Part shown: positions 8,297 through 17,260 of the stretch, piece after piece | Layout: every line of letters starts with the position of its first letter | How positions within the stretch are numbered: position 1 is the stretch's first letter | Origin: Wolbachia endosymbiont (group B) of Hofmannophila pseudospretella | Lineage (GTDB): Bacteria > Pseudomonadota > Alphaproteobacteria > Rickettsiales > Anaplasmataceae | Length of the DNA: 64,000 nucleotides | Assembly (NCBI RefSeq): GCF_964028515.1 | Contig: NZ_OZ034788.1 | Location: 806,001 to 870,000, forward strand | Direction: 5' to 3' | The notes under the pieces: generated by a model | Database searches by the model: none | Seen by the model: the letters and a program-made list of their open reading frames with translations, nothing else | What the model was told of the DNA's origin: nothing | Position numbers and translations under genes: made by a program

Positions 8297-9178
8297 TTGA
8301 AACCTACATTTTTATGGACTGCTTGTGTTACTCCTTTTAATTCTAATGGAGATAGCGTAGATTACCAAAGTTTGCAGTGCTTGCTTGCAATGCAGGCTCA
8401 AGCTAAAAATGGTGTAGTGTTGCTCGGTAGCACCGGTGAAAGTTTATCACTTTCTGAGTATGAAAAGCGTACATTAGTTAAATTTGTATGCAAGCTAAAA
8501 TTAAACACCAAAATTATAATTGGTGTGCCAGGAGTGAATCTATATCAGACTCTTGAATGGCTTGATTTTTGCAAGGGTATGCCTATTCATGGCTATCTAA
8601 TGACAACTCCCATTTACACAAAGCCTGGAATCATGGGGCAGATTTTATGGTTTGAAAAGCTGCTTGAGAAAGCACATGTGCCAGCCATGCTTTACAATAT
8701 TCCATCAAGAGCAGGAGTGAGTCTTCATGCTGAAACTGTACGCAACTTATTCAGCCATGAAAAATTTTGGGCTATAAAAGATTCAAGTGGAACTGTTGAT
8801 ACTTTAACTAAGTATAAAAAAGTTGCTCCAAATATTGAGGTATTTTGTGGAGATGATAATATGATACCCGATATGGCTGCTAAGGGTGCGGCTGGTCTGG
8901 TTTCTGTTGCTGCTAACACTTGGCCACATATAGTACATGAATATGTTAAGCAATGTCTGAGTAGTAAAAACTCTCAGGTAGATGTGTGGAAACAGACTTG
9001 TGAAGCGTTATTTACCGCCAGTAACCCAATACCTACTAAAGCACTCTTGCATGATATTGGGCTTATAAAACACAAAACTGTCCGCCTACCACTCAGCGCA
9101 GAAGATTTGCCTTCTATTGAAACATTGAGGCAAGCTAATAAAATGATTCTTAGGTGGAAAGAATTGACTAATGGCTAG
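8297..9178 (+). CDS. dapA: 4-hydroxy-tetrahydrodipicolinate synthase
   Basis: Condenses pyruvate with aspartate semialdehyde at the entry to the lysine/meso-DAP branch that feeds peptidoglycan synthesis. It is a TIM barrel of 293 residues. The Schiff-base lysine is K161 (AIKDSSG) and the proton-relay tyrosine Y133 (LYNIPSRAG); the STGES loop is at 45-49. DapA family proteins usually have TTGE and K-[ED]-[AS]-[ST]-G, so the site is intact. The start is TTG, nine bases after ssb, with no evident Shine-Dalgarno, implying translation coupled to ssb. Residual DAP synthesis fits the amidase and rodA genes in this window. Confidence 0.93.
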   Translation: MKPTFLWTACVTPFNSNGDSVDYQSLQCLLAMQAQAKNGVVLLGSTGESLSLSEYEKRTLVKFVCKLKLNTKIIIGVPGVNLYQTLEWLDFCKGMPIHGYLMTTPIYTKPGIMGQILWFEKLLEKAHVPAMLYNIPSRAGVSLHAETVRNLFSHEKFWAIKDSSGTVDTLTKYKKVAPNIEVFCGDDNMIPDMAAKGAAGLVSVAANTWPHIVHEYVKQCLSSKNSQVDVWKQTCEALFTASNPIPTKALLHDIGLIKHKTVRLPLSAEDLPSIETLRQANKMILRWKELTNG

Positions 9179-9312
9179 GACTAGAAACACAAACTAAACA
9201 TCATCAACTTCCACACCTGCATCAAATGAATTTACTGGTTATGACAGAATCAATCATGTGAAATCCCTGTTGATATGACTTAATGAATAACTATTTTAAG
9301 TTACCAATTTAT

Positions 9313-10290
9313 TTAAGAAACTTTGATAATATTTATCCCACTTACTTTTCTATTTTCCATGTCACAATGAGCCTCTATTATTTCATCAAATTTATATTTT
9401 TTATTAATTCGTACAATTAAAAGTTTTTTTCTTATCATTTCAAAAATTTCCATTGCAGTAAGCACTAATGTAAATTTATCATGCTTATAGTGATATATCG
9501 AAGTTCCAGCTGCAAATAACGAACGCGAACTAAGTAAAGAGAAATTAATAGGAGCATTACCTGATATCTGCCCATAGGAAACATATATGCCAAACTTACC
9601 CAAAGATTCAAAAGAGAGCTTGCTTGTAGCGTAACCTATAGGGTCATACACTGCACCTACTCCTCTATTTTTCGTAATCTCCATGATTTTAGAAACGAAG
9701 TCTTTATCATTGTAGTTTATTGCGTATGTGCAGCCACTTTGTAAAGCTATCTTCATTTTTTCGTCAGAGCTTATAGAACCTATCACTATACCTTTTTTAT
9801 CCTTTGCCCATTGGCATATTATTTGCCCCAAACCACCATTAGCTCCATGAACTAGTACAAAAGCACCAGGCCTGATTTTATAAGATTGATTAACTAAATA
9901 GTGAGCTGTCATACCTTTAAACAATACTGCAGCAGCAACTTCATCAGGTATATCATTCGGAATTTTTATCAAATATTTCTGGTGTACAATGCGCTTTTCA
10001 CAATATGCCCCTGGAAGAGCTGTGCAATATCCAACTCTATCTCCAACCTTAAATCCATCACTAATTTTTTTACCAAGCTTTTCAACAACTCCTACTGCCT
10101 CTACTCCAAGTACTGATGGCAAATCTTTAATTTTGCGTATACCTTTTCTATGTTCTAAATCATAACGATTTAAGCCGATAGTTGTATGACGTATTAAGAC
10201 TTCCTCATCTTTTGGCTCACCTACGCTCTTATCTACAAATTCTAATACTTCTGGCCCCCCAGTTTTTTTAATTTGTATAGCTCTAACCAT
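9313..10290 (-). CDS. zinc-independent quinone oxidoreductase (MDR family)
   Basis: A 325-residue NADPH:quinone reductase of the medium-chain dehydrogenase/reductase type. It starts MVRAIQIKKTGGPEVLEF, as Qor and zeta-crystallin do. It has the GroES-like domain (LNRYDLEHRKG, LPSVLGVEAVGVV) and a Rossmann nucleotide site (VLVHGANGGLGQIICQWAK). No zinc-binding cysteine lobe is present, consistent with the quinone-reducing subgroup. It is divergent from the ankyrin gene to its right. Substrate cannot be told from sequence. Confidence 0.88.
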   Translation of the reverse strand: MVRAIQIKKTGGPEVLEFVDKSVGEPKDEEVLIRHTTIGLNRYDLEHRKGIRKIKDLPSVLGVEAVGVVEKLGKKISDGFKVGDRVGYCTALPGAYCEKRIVHQKYLIKIPNDIPDEVAAAVLFKGMTAHYLVNQSYKIRPGAFVLVHGANGGLGQIICQWAKDKKGIVIGSISSDEKMKIALQSGCTYAINYNDKDFVSKIMEITKNRGVGAVYDPIGYATSKLSFESLGKFGIYVSYGQISGNAPINFSLLSSRSLFAAGTSIYHYKHDKFTLVLTAMEIFEMIRKKLLIVRINKKYKFDEIIEAHCDMENRKVSGINIIKVS

Positions 10291-10346
10291 GATAAATGTA
10301 AGACAAAAACTTTAATTATGTTATCTAGCAATTAATATTTTGCAAA

Positions 10347-11111
10347 ATGTTATTTAGAGTTTATACACTACATGAGCGTATTGTTAATAGTTTTGAGGCA
10401 CAAATTATCATGAACAGAGAAATTTGGCTTTATGGTGTTTTATTCAACGTGTTGTGCAAAGTGGATGAAGATAATGATTTGGATGTTAACAATGTAATAA
10501 AAAAAATAAAAGAAAGGTTAGAATATAGAATACAAAAATCAGATAAAAAAAGAGATTATTGTAAATATTTATATACTTCTTGGGGAAAAAAAGGATTTGA
10601 TATTAATCACCAATTTGACTTGAAAGATTATGATGGCTTTCCAATAGATAGTCTTTTTTCTATTGCCATTAATTATAAATTATACACTTTAACAAATTTA
10701 GCGCAAGTTTTAATAAAAGCAGGAGCTAATGTGCAAAATGAAAAAGGATATTTACATGCCTGCGTTTTGGCTCGTTCTCCAGATATATTAAAAGCTCTCA
10801 TAAAAGCGGGAGTAAATGATAACCCAAATGAAAACTATGGTGGAAATACCGCTTTAGACTATGTTGCTAAATTATATGGTAGAGATAAGTCAACGAAATG
10901 CAAGGATTGCTGTAAAATTCTAATTGAGCATACATTAGAAAAAAAACCTCACAGTAAAATGCCAGACTCTATAAAAAGTAATAAAGAGTTAACTGAGTAC
11001 TGGAATGCCTGTAAAGCAAATAGTGAAGAATGGGAATTCGCAATACCAAAAACCGCAATACAAGTACTTAGTGTGCAAAAAGCAAATAAGAGCTCCTGCT
11101 CAATTCAATAG
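10347..11111 (+). CDS. ankyrin-repeat protein
   Basis: The product has 254 residues. After about 100 residues of N-terminal helix there are two to three ankyrin repeats: one around LAQVLIKAGANVQNEKGYLH, one around ARSPDILKALIKAGVND, and a degenerate one at NYGGNTALDYVAKLYG. The motif L-x-KAG-[AV]-[ND]-[VD] and the G-x-TAL-DY-[VA]-A step are classic. The C-terminus is charged and without a membrane segment. Wolbachia encodes many Ank proteins, some of which act on the host. It is divergent from the oxidoreductase gene and shares a 56-bp promoter region with it. No secretion signal is recognised. Confidence 0.8.
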   Translation: MLFRVYTLHERIVNSFEAQIIMNREIWLYGVLFNVLCKVDEDNDLDVNNVIKKIKERLEYRIQKSDKKRDYCKYLYTSWGKKGFDINHQFDLKDYDGFPIDSLFSIAINYKLYTLTNLAQVLIKAGANVQNEKGYLHACVLARSPDILKALIKAGVNDNPNENYGGNTALDYVAKLYGRDKSTKCKDCCKILIEHTLEKKPHSKMPDSIKSNKELTEYWNACKANSEEWEFAIPKTAIQVLSVQKANKSSCSIQ

Positions 11112-11155
11112 ATGTATCGTACAACCTTGTTCGGATTACAATAGGAAAAGGTTTG

Positions 11156-11692
11156 TTATTTAAGCTTAAAAAACGTATATGATAGTGTTATTTCACTTAA
11201 ATCTTTTGTACTATTGTCACGCATTATTTCAGGGTCTACGTAAAAGGATACAGGCATAGCTGCTTTTTGTTTTGGTAGCAACATTTGCTCTTCAAAACAG
11301 AAGCATGCAACTTTATTGAAATATTTACCTGCTTTAAAAGGTGTGACATTATATACTGCCATTCCAAATGAAGATTGATCAGATAAATTTTCTGCATAAT
11401 AAAATACTAAACTTTTTTGCCCTATATTCGTATCAATGTAGTTAGTTTCTGATTTAAATTCCCAAGGCAGACCGGACATTACATCAGCATTGAAGTAAAC
11501 CCTGATTTTTTGGTCAGTTGGATTTATTGTCGTATTAGTTGCTTTTCTCGTTGTGCCACCATATCCAGTAGCTTTGCAAAAGATGCTATACAATGGCACC
11601 GAAGCATATGCAAGAGATAGCATCAATACCACTAAAGATCCTAGGAGAAAAACTATAGAATTTTTATTGTTTCCCCTTAAAAAGGAAATCAT
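11156..11692 (-). CDS. ctaG: cytochrome c oxidase assembly protein CtaG/Cox11
   Basis: Delivers copper to the CuB site of cytochrome oxidase subunit I. It has 178 residues with one N-terminal membrane helix (SIVFLLGSLVVLMLSLAYAS), the YSIFCKATGYGGT segment (C39) and a periplasmic beta domain. The copper-binding CFCFEEQ motif is at 130-136, and the family motif CFCFxEQ is intact. The start codon abuts the stop of the Bax-inhibitor gene (zero-base gap), so the two form an operon. It belongs with the aerobic respiratory chain (nuo genes, ccmDE) elsewhere in the window. Confidence 0.95.
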   Translation of the reverse strand: MISFLRGNNKNSIVFLLGSLVVLMLSLAYASVPLYSIFCKATGYGGTTRKATNTTINPTDQKIRVYFNADVMSGLPWEFKSETNYIDTNIGQKSLVFYYAENLSDQSSFGMAVYNVTPFKAGKYFNKVACFCFEEQMLLPKQKAAMPVSFYVDPEIMRDNSTKDLSEITLSYTFFKLK

Positions 11693-12415
11693 CTAATCCT
11701 TATTGTTGAATAAATTAAGTAACCTGAGTAAATTGAGGAATATATTGATGAAGTCAAAGTAAAGATTAGTTGCACCAAGTACTGCCAGCTTAGTAGTTGC
11801 AACCTCTGAGCCATAATTATACCTATAATAAACATCTTTGATTCTCTGAGCATCGTATGCGGTCATTAAAGTAAACACTATTACTGACACAAATGATATT
11901 GCAAAATAGAGTGGACTACTCCCAAGGAACAGATTAACTATAGATGCAATGATTAATCCCCAGATTCCCATAATCAAAAAAGAACCCATACTGGTCAGAT
12001 CTTTTTTTGTAGTATTACCATATAAAGCCATAGAACCAAACATGATCGATGTAATGAAAAATGCTCTCGCTATATTTTCTGCAGTATAAATTATAAAGAT
12101 ATGAGATAAAGAAATTCCCATTAAAACTGAGAATAGAAAAAATACAGTAAGTGTTGACTGAGCACTTAGGTGTTGAAGCCTAAAAGACATATAAAACACC
12201 AATGCAACTGGAGATAGCATTACCACAAGCGATAGAACAGGATTGGAATAAATCACCTGGAAAAGACCAGAAAATACTGTTAAAAACGCAACAAGCCCTG
12301 TAACACTTAAAGCTAAAGCCATATAATTGTATACTTTAGTTAGGTAACTCCTGAGTCCAGCGCTATAATAAACGCCCTGAGAGCGAATATCCTGTTCGTT
12401 TTTCATATAAGACAT
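11693..12415 (-). CDS. Bax inhibitor-1 / YbhL-YccA family membrane protein
   Basis: A seven-helix membrane protein of 240 residues related to E. coli YbhL and YccA, which in that family modulates FtsH or acts as a pH-sensitive calcium leak. Hydrophobic segments run through about residues 27-225, with the family motifs LTSMGSFLIMGIWG, YDAQRIKDVYY (helix 6 to loop, with the conserved Asp) and LNLFNNKD at the end. The frame opens upstream at 12457. The ATG at 12415 is chosen because AAGGAG stands seven bases ahead of it. It is the first gene of the pair with ctaG. Confidence 0.9.
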   Translation of the reverse strand: MSYMKNEQDIRSQGVYYSAGLRSYLTKVYNYMALALSVTGLVAFLTVFSGLFQVIYSNPVLSLVVMLSPVALVFYMSFRLQHLSAQSTLTVFFLFSVLMGISLSHIFIIYTAENIARAFFITSIMFGSMALYGNTTKKDLTSMGSFLIMGIWGLIIASIVNLFLGSSPLYFAISFVSVIVFTLMTAYDAQRIKDVYYRYNYGSEVATTKLAVLGATNLYFDFINIFLNLLRLLNLFNNKD

Positions 12416-12592
12416 ATGTAACTCCTTATTATCTCTTGATGATATATTATAATACAATACAGCGTTTTTATCAAGTATAAAATGACATACTACAATTGAA
12501 TGGTGTGGTATGCAATTAGAGAATTTCTTCCATAACTATAAGCAAATCGGTTTTCAGCAGCATGTAACTATTATAACAACCTCTGACAATAG

Positions 12593-12648
12593 AAACTACT
12601 TTCACCATCCCCTCTATCATGATTTAAGGGGAATGGTGAAAGTAGTTT
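12593..12648. terminator. long hairpin overlapping the 3' end of the desulfurase gene
   Basis: AAACTACTTTCACCAT (12593-12608) pairs perfectly with ATGGTGAAAGTAGTTT (12633-12648), a 16-bp stem, and CCCC/GGGG inside can extend it. The right arm lies inside the final codons of the desulfurase gene (stop at 12617). On the plus strand the hairpin ends in five T's. It is probably a terminator or a small palindromic insertion used as coding sequence. Confidence 0.55.
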
Positions 12649-13804
12649 TTGCATTTACTAAAGCATTCTTCTTATAGACACTATACCAACAATCCACTAT
12701 TTTTTCTATGTCTCGCGGTTTAACCTCTGGACCTATACTGATTCTAATTGAACATTCTGCTTGCTCTTTTGTTGCTCCCATTGCAAGCAAAACATGAGAA
12801 GGCCCAACTTTTCCAGAAGAACATGCAGAACCATTGCTGACTGCAATATTATTTAAGTCAAAGTGCATGAGCTGCAGATCATTCTTCACTCTCGGCATAT
12901 AAATGAAACTTGTATTTGGCAATCTTTTAGAATTTTTGCCAAAGATCTTGATATCACTGACAAGACTTAATAACTCACACTCCAATTGATCACGCAGCTT
13001 CTCTACTTCATCCATTTTTGATAGAAGGTTTGGAATGTTTTGCAATGCAGCAGAAAGACCTACTATTGCAACAATATTTTCTGTACCACCACGCAATCCT
13101 TTTTCTTGCCCACCACCTATTATAGTAGGTTCTATTACAAGCTTTTTGTCAAATATTAAAACTCCACTACCTGCTATACCACCAAATTTGTGAGCAGATA
13201 AAGTAAGTAAATCCACTTCTAAATCTTTCATATTTAATTCGATTTTCCCAACACTTTGAGCAGCGTCAGTGTGACAGATTGCCCCGAATTTATGTGCCAT
13301 TTTAGCTATTTCCTTAACAGGCTGGATAACTCCAGTTTCGTTATTAGCCATCATCACTGAAATTATTACTTTATTCCCTTCAAGTTTGCTTAGAATTTTT
13401 TCTAGCTCTAAAAAGTCAACAATACCCTCTTGATTAACGGGTATTATATGTGGATTATATGCAGAATTAAGAATTGAAGGATGCTCTGTAGCTGAAATTA
13501 CATGCAGATAGCCTTTCATTCCTCTCATGACGAGGTTGTTTGCTTCAGTTGCACCAGACGTAAAAACTATTTCTTTATCATTTGGAACGTCAAGAGCATC
13601 ACGTACGTTATCTCTTACCTCTTTAAGAATCTTCCTCGCTTCTTGTCCTCTTTTATGCAGCGATGATGGATTTAGTGTTTGTTTTGACAAAATCTCAAGT
13701 ATACTTTTTTTTACATTTTTACTCACTGGAGCAGTTGCATTATAATCGGCATACACACAATTACTATCTTCCAGAGAGAATAAACTCACAGGCTTATTTT
13801 TCAC
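12617..13804 (-). CDS. cysteine desulfurase (NifS/IscS-like), second paralog
   Basis: A PLP enzyme that moves sulfur from cysteine to Fe-S or tRNA thiolation acceptors. It is an aminotransferase class V fold of 395 residues. The PLP lysine is K206 (SAHKFGG), the catalytic cysteine C328 (SNGSACSSG), with HTDAAQ at 178-183 and TSGATEANN at 82-90. The short SSG loop after the cysteine resembles group I enzymes. It is distinct from the iscS-type protein at 41.6 kb. Its last codons (KTTFTIPLKS) come partly from the arm of a 16-bp inverted repeat, so the tail may be recent. Confidence 0.9.
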   Translation of the reverse strand: MKNKPVSLFSLEDSNCVYADYNATAPVSKNVKKSILEILSKQTLNPSSLHKRGQEARKILKEVRDNVRDALDVPNDKEIVFTSGATEANNLVMRGMKGYLHVISATEHPSILNSAYNPHIIPVNQEGIVDFLELEKILSKLEGNKVIISVMMANNETGVIQPVKEIAKMAHKFGAICHTDAAQSVGKIELNMKDLEVDLLTLSAHKFGGIAGSGVLIFDKKLVIEPTIIGGGQEKGLRGGTENIVAIVGLSAALQNIPNLLSKMDEVEKLRDQLECELLSLVSDIKIFGKNSKRLPNTSFIYMPRVKNDLQLMHFDLNNIAVSNGSACSSGKVGPSHVLLAMGATKEQAECSIRISIGPEVKPRDIEKIVDCWYSVYKKNALVNAKTTFTIPLKS

Positions 13805-13938
13805 TTACCATCAACCAATTATGTATGTTAACTTTAACACGATAAAAATTTATTGCAAAAACAGCGAAATTAATACATAATTAATAAACAATTTACATTA
13901 TCAATCCCTGTCAAAACAGGTTTTTATTAGGAGTCATC

Positions 13939-14637
13939 ATGGTAGAAGTCTTTTTAAATAATTCAACAAAAAAGATAGAAGGTAGATACCATCAAAGCAA
14001 AGAGGCCAATGCACCGGTTGTGCTAATTTTACATCACCATCCCCAATATGGTGGTAGTATGGATAGTAAGATTATACATAGTATATATGAATCTTTTATC
14101 GATAATAACTTTTCTGCATTGACAATTAATTTTCGTGGCGTCGGAAAATCTACCGGAACTTTTGATAAGGGTATAGGAGAATTAACTGATGCTGCAGTAG
14201 CTATTGATTGGCTTCAGGAGCATAACTCTAACAACGTTCCAATTTGGATAGTCGGTTTTTCTTTTGGAGCATGGGTAGCTATGCAGTTGACAATGCGCCG
14301 TCCAGAGATAGTAAGTTTTGTTGCCCTTTCTCTTCCAGCAACTAAGTACGATTTCTCTTTTCTCTCTCCTTGCCCAGTTCCTGGACTTATAATACAAAGT
14401 AATAATGATACAATTTCAGAAGAAAGCGATGTAACAGAATTAGCACAAAGGTTAATAAATTCGGTAAAAAATAACCATATGGAATACCATATAGTAGACG
14501 ATACCAACCACTTTTTAAGGGATAAAGAAGAGGAAGTAGCTCAAATTATAGATAATTATATAAAACTACGCTTAAATAGTGCAGTCACTTCTTCCAAAAA
14601 AGTAAAAAAAGAGATAAGGGTAAAAGAATATGCCTAA
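13939..14637 (+). CDS. alpha/beta hydrolase (serine hydrolase)
   Basis: The product has 232 residues. VVLILHHHPQYGGSMDSK is the oxyanion-side loop, NFRGVGKSTG the family's 'FRGxGxSxG', and GFSFGAW (106-112) the nucleophile elbow with S108. An acid is likely in SNNDTISEESDV, and the catalytic His in DDTNHFL near 190. Such COG2945-type hydrolases are small cytosolic esterases of unknown substrate. An AGGAG stands ahead of the ATG. The 3' end overlaps the small lipoprotein frame if that gene starts at 14630. Confidence 0.85.
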   Translation: MVEVFLNNSTKKIEGRYHQSKEANAPVVLILHHHPQYGGSMDSKIIHSIYESFIDNNFSALTINFRGVGKSTGTFDKGIGELTDAAVAIDWLQEHNSNNVPIWIVGFSFGAWVAMQLTMRRPEIVSFVALSLPATKYDFSFLSPCPVPGLIIQSNNDTISEESDVTELAQRLINSVKNNHMEYHIVDDTNHFLRDKEEEVAQIIDNYIKLRLNSAVTSSKKVKKEIRVKEYA

Positions 14638-14689
14638 CTTTACAAATGAGAGAAATGAATGTATTAATATAAATAAAAAAAGTCTTGTT

Positions 14690-14854
14690 ATGTTTAGGCA
14701 ATTATTATTTCTCGTTTTAGCGATGTTTATGCTGTCAGGATGCTTTCTAAGTAAACAGCGTAAGTTAAAGAGTCCGTGTATAAAAAGCAATGAAGGCATT
14801 TCATGCGAATTATACTCCGTTAATGATCATTGGTTAAATAAGTACAAGTTATAG
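14690..14854 (+). CDS. small lipoprotein, 54 aa
   Basis: Starting at the ATG at 14690, the product is a perfect short lipoprotein signal peptide: MFRQLLFLVLAMFMLSGC. The lipobox LSGC places the lipidated Cys at residue 18. The mature part is only 37 residues, basic at first and containing two more Cys. A longer frame from 14630 has a Shine-Dalgarno-like AAGGG and overlaps the hydrolase gene, but it would put 20 hydrophilic residues ahead of the signal. Function unknown. It resembles the small entericidin or LptM-like lipoproteins only in size. Confidence 0.6.
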   Translation: MFRQLLFLVLAMFMLSGCFLSKQRKLKSPCIKSNEGISCELYSVNDHWLNKYKL

Positions 14855-14883
14855 GTAGCTTTGTATTGTACTGTTTCTTCCAT

Positions 14884-15558
14884 TCACAGCTTTACTAATG
14901 ATCGGTTTTTTAGCTGAAAAATGTGATCTGCTTTTTCTGCAAGAATATAGTTGTGTGTTACTATAAGCATAGAGCTGTTATTTTCCTTTACATATGAATG
15001 TAACAGCAAAAATACATTCAAAGAATTTGTTGGGTCTAAATTTCCCGTTGGCTCATCTGCAAGTAAAAGCTTTGGAGAGTTTACAATGCTCCTTGCAATT
15101 GCAACCCTCTGCCTTTCTCCACCAGAAATTTCAGATACCATACTACTTGCTTTACTTTCCAGACCAAATTTTTCCAATATTGCTTGCGATTTTTTTTCTG
15201 CTTCAGCTTTACTTTTTCCTGCAATGAGCTGAGGAAGCATAACATTTTCCAACACTGATAACTCCTGTAATAAATAGTGAAATTGATAAACAAAGCTAAG
15301 AAAATTTCTTCTTACATGAGTTTTATATTTATTGCTGGCTTGCGTGCAATTTACTCCATCTATTGTCACTACACCTAAAGTTGGCTTATCCAATAGGCCC
15401 GCAATTTGTAGTATAGTTGTTTTTCCTGATCCCGAATTACCAATCAATGCAACTACTTGCCCTCTTGTAAGACTCAGATTGATGTCTTCTACAATAGTAG
15501 GACTTTTTTTGAAGCTCTTACTTACAGAAGCTAGCTCTAGTGTTACACCACTACCCAT
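14884..15558 (-). CDS. lolD: LolD-type ABC transporter ATPase (lipoprotein release)
   Basis: ATPase subunit of the LolCDE complex that extracts outer-membrane lipoproteins from the inner membrane. It has 224 residues with Walker A GNSGSGKTT (40-48), Q-loop FVYQFHYLLQELSVLENV (89-106), signature SGGERQRVAIARS (145-157), Walker B LLLADEPTGNLD (164-175) and the H-loop IVTHN. The Q-loop FHYLLQELSVLENVMLP is close to LolD rather than to other ABC ATPases. LolC/E is not in this window. The small lipoprotein gene lies next door, convergent. Confidence 0.88.
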   Translation of the reverse strand: MGSGVTLELASVSKSFKKSPTIVEDINLSLTRGQVVALIGNSGSGKTTILQIAGLLDKPTLGVVTIDGVNCTQASNKYKTHVRRNFLSFVYQFHYLLQELSVLENVMLPQLIAGKSKAEAEKKSQAILEKFGLESKASSMVSEISGGERQRVAIARSIVNSPKLLLADEPTGNLDPTNSLNVFLLLHSYVKENNSSMLIVTHNYILAEKADHIFQLKNRSLVKL

Positions 15559-15584
15559 ATTATAAAAAGATCCAGGAGGGAGAA

Positions 15585-16031
15585 TTAGACCGAGAAACTG
15601 TTACCACACCCACATCGAGACTTAGCGAGAGAATTCTTGATTTGAAAACCAGAACCACTTAGATCTTCAGTATAATCTATAGTTGAATTATTTAAAAATT
15701 TCGCTGAACAATTATCAACCATTAACACAGGGTTTCCATTCTCATCATTAATTACTATATCTTTACCTTTTTCACTAAAACTGGAGTGGCTTCTATAATC
15801 CTCGCTATCTTCGTCATCGTCAAAATCGTCGTCTTCGTCATCTTCAAAATCGTCATCCAAAGACATCTTTTTATTTATTTGATCCATAAGAAAATTATAC
15901 TTGAAGCCAGAGCATCCACCACCTGAAACTGCAACCCGCAAAACAGAACTCTGATCTCCTTCTTGTTCTACAAGGGAGTGGATTTTTCTTAATGCATTGT
16001 CAGTTAAGTTAATATTGTAATCTGTTGACAT
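15585..16031 (-). CDS. IscA/ErpA-type Fe-S carrier with an acidic insertion
   Basis: An A-type carrier that receives Fe-S clusters and passes them to apoproteins. Three conserved cysteines are present: C40 in GGGCSGFKY, then C140 and C142 in SRCGCGNSF (numbered from ATG 16031). Between the first beta sheet and the rest lies a 30-residue acidic loop (about residues 56-87) made almost wholly of Asp, Glu and Ser. Typical A-type carriers are 105-120 residues, so this explains the length of 148. The frame extends to a GTG at 16040, but AGGG is placed to serve the ATG at 16031. It is divergent from dgt. Confidence 0.88.
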   Translation of the reverse strand: MSTDYNINLTDNALRKIHSLVEQEGDQSSVLRVAVSGGGCSGFKYNFLMDQINKKMSLDDDFEDDEDDDFDDDEDSEDYRSHSSFSEKGKDIVINDENGNPVLMVDNCSAKFLNNSTIDYTEDLSGSGFQIKNSLAKSRCGCGNSFSV

Positions 16032-16078
16032 AACAACCACCCTTCATTATTGATAACTTATTATACTGCAAATTTTAC

Positions 16079-17260
16079 ATGTCAAACAATAATTTTCTAT
16101 TAAGTTACGCGTGCTTTCCAAATAAAACAAAAGGAAGAAATTTTAAAGAGCCAGAAGATGAAAATCGCAGCTGCTTTCAGCGTGATAGGGACCGCATTAT
16201 TCACTCTAATGCGTTTAGGAAATTGGGGTACAAAACACAAGTTTTTATCAATTATGAGCATGACTACTATCGCACTAGGCTAACTCATAGCCTTGAAGTT
16301 GCACAGATTGCAAGATCCATCGCACGCAGGCTCAGATTAGATGAGGACATCACTGAATGCATAGCGCTTGCACATGACCTTGGTCATCCTCCATTTGGTC
16401 ACACAGGTGAGAATGCTCTAGTTCAAGTTGATAAGGAGAAGTATAAGTTTGATCATAACGTTCAAGCTATAAGGATTTTAACTTATCTTGAACAAAAACA
16501 TGCCGACTTTAATGGCATGAATCTAAGTTGGGAAGTGATTGAAGGCGTTGCAAAGCATAACGGTCCTTTACTCGGTCAAAATGCAGCATCTCACACAAAT
16601 AATCAGCTATTATTAGAATACAATGAAAAATATGATCTAAAACTTGAGGAATTTTCAAGCATTGAAGCACAAGTTGCTTCAATTGCCGATGACATCGCTT
16701 ACAGTGTGCATGATCTTGATGATGCACTCAGAGCAAATTTAGTAACTATTGAAGATTTGCTTAATGTTCCCTTAATTGGCAAAATGTTTAAAAACGTAAG
16801 GAGTGAATATTCAGATTTGTCTCAGAGCAAACTCATACATGAATCACTGAGTAGAACTATAGGGATTATGATAAATGATGTCGTTTTTCAGGCTGAAAAA
16901 AATATTAAAGACTACAAAATAAAAAGCGTAGAAGATGTAAGAGGTCTAAATACAATGCTAGTCACATTTTCACCAGAAATTGCAAATGCCACAAAAGAGA
17001 TGAAAAAATTTAACATGGAAAAAATATACAGAAGCTATAAATTGAATAGAACAATGAACAAAGCAAAACGTATAGTACAGGAGCTTTTTCAATGCTTTTA
17101 TGAAAACCCAGGGTTATTACCTATAGAGTGGAACAAGCTTGCTTGTGAATCTCAGCGTTCAGTAATAATATGTGATTATATCTCAGGTATGACAGATAGA
17201 TTTGCCATACACGAGCACAGAAGAATTTTTGATACCTCATACGAAATGACTTCTTTCTAA
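16079..17260 (+). CDS. dgt: deoxyguanosinetriphosphate triphosphohydrolase-like HD protein
   Basis: Cleaves dGTP (or other dNTPs) to the nucleoside and triphosphate; short dGTPase-like subgroup, 393 residues. The HD metal site is complete: H in RLTHSLEVAQIARS, HD in AHDLGHPPFGHTGE, and the later Asp in ADDIAYSVHDLDDALR. The front R-x-x-IIHSNAFRKLGYKTQVF is the family signature. The stop codon overlaps the ATG of ribD (TAATG), so the two genes are translationally coupled. Confidence 0.92.
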   Translation: MSNNNFLLSYACFPNKTKGRNFKEPEDENRSCFQRDRDRIIHSNAFRKLGYKTQVFINYEHDYYRTRLTHSLEVAQIARSIARRLRLDEDITECIALAHDLGHPPFGHTGENALVQVDKEKYKFDHNVQAIRILTYLEQKHADFNGMNLSWEVIEGVAKHNGPLLGQNAASHTNNQLLLEYNEKYDLKLEEFSSIEAQVASIADDIAYSVHDLDDALRANLVTIEDLLNVPLIGKMFKNVRSEYSDLSQSKLIHESLSRTIGIMINDVVFQAEKNIKDYKIKSVEDVRGLNTMLVTFSPEIANATKEMKKFNMEKIYRSYKLNRTMNKAKRIVQELFQCFYENPGLLPIEWNKLACESQRSVIICDYISGMTDRFAIHEHRRIFDTSYEMTSF

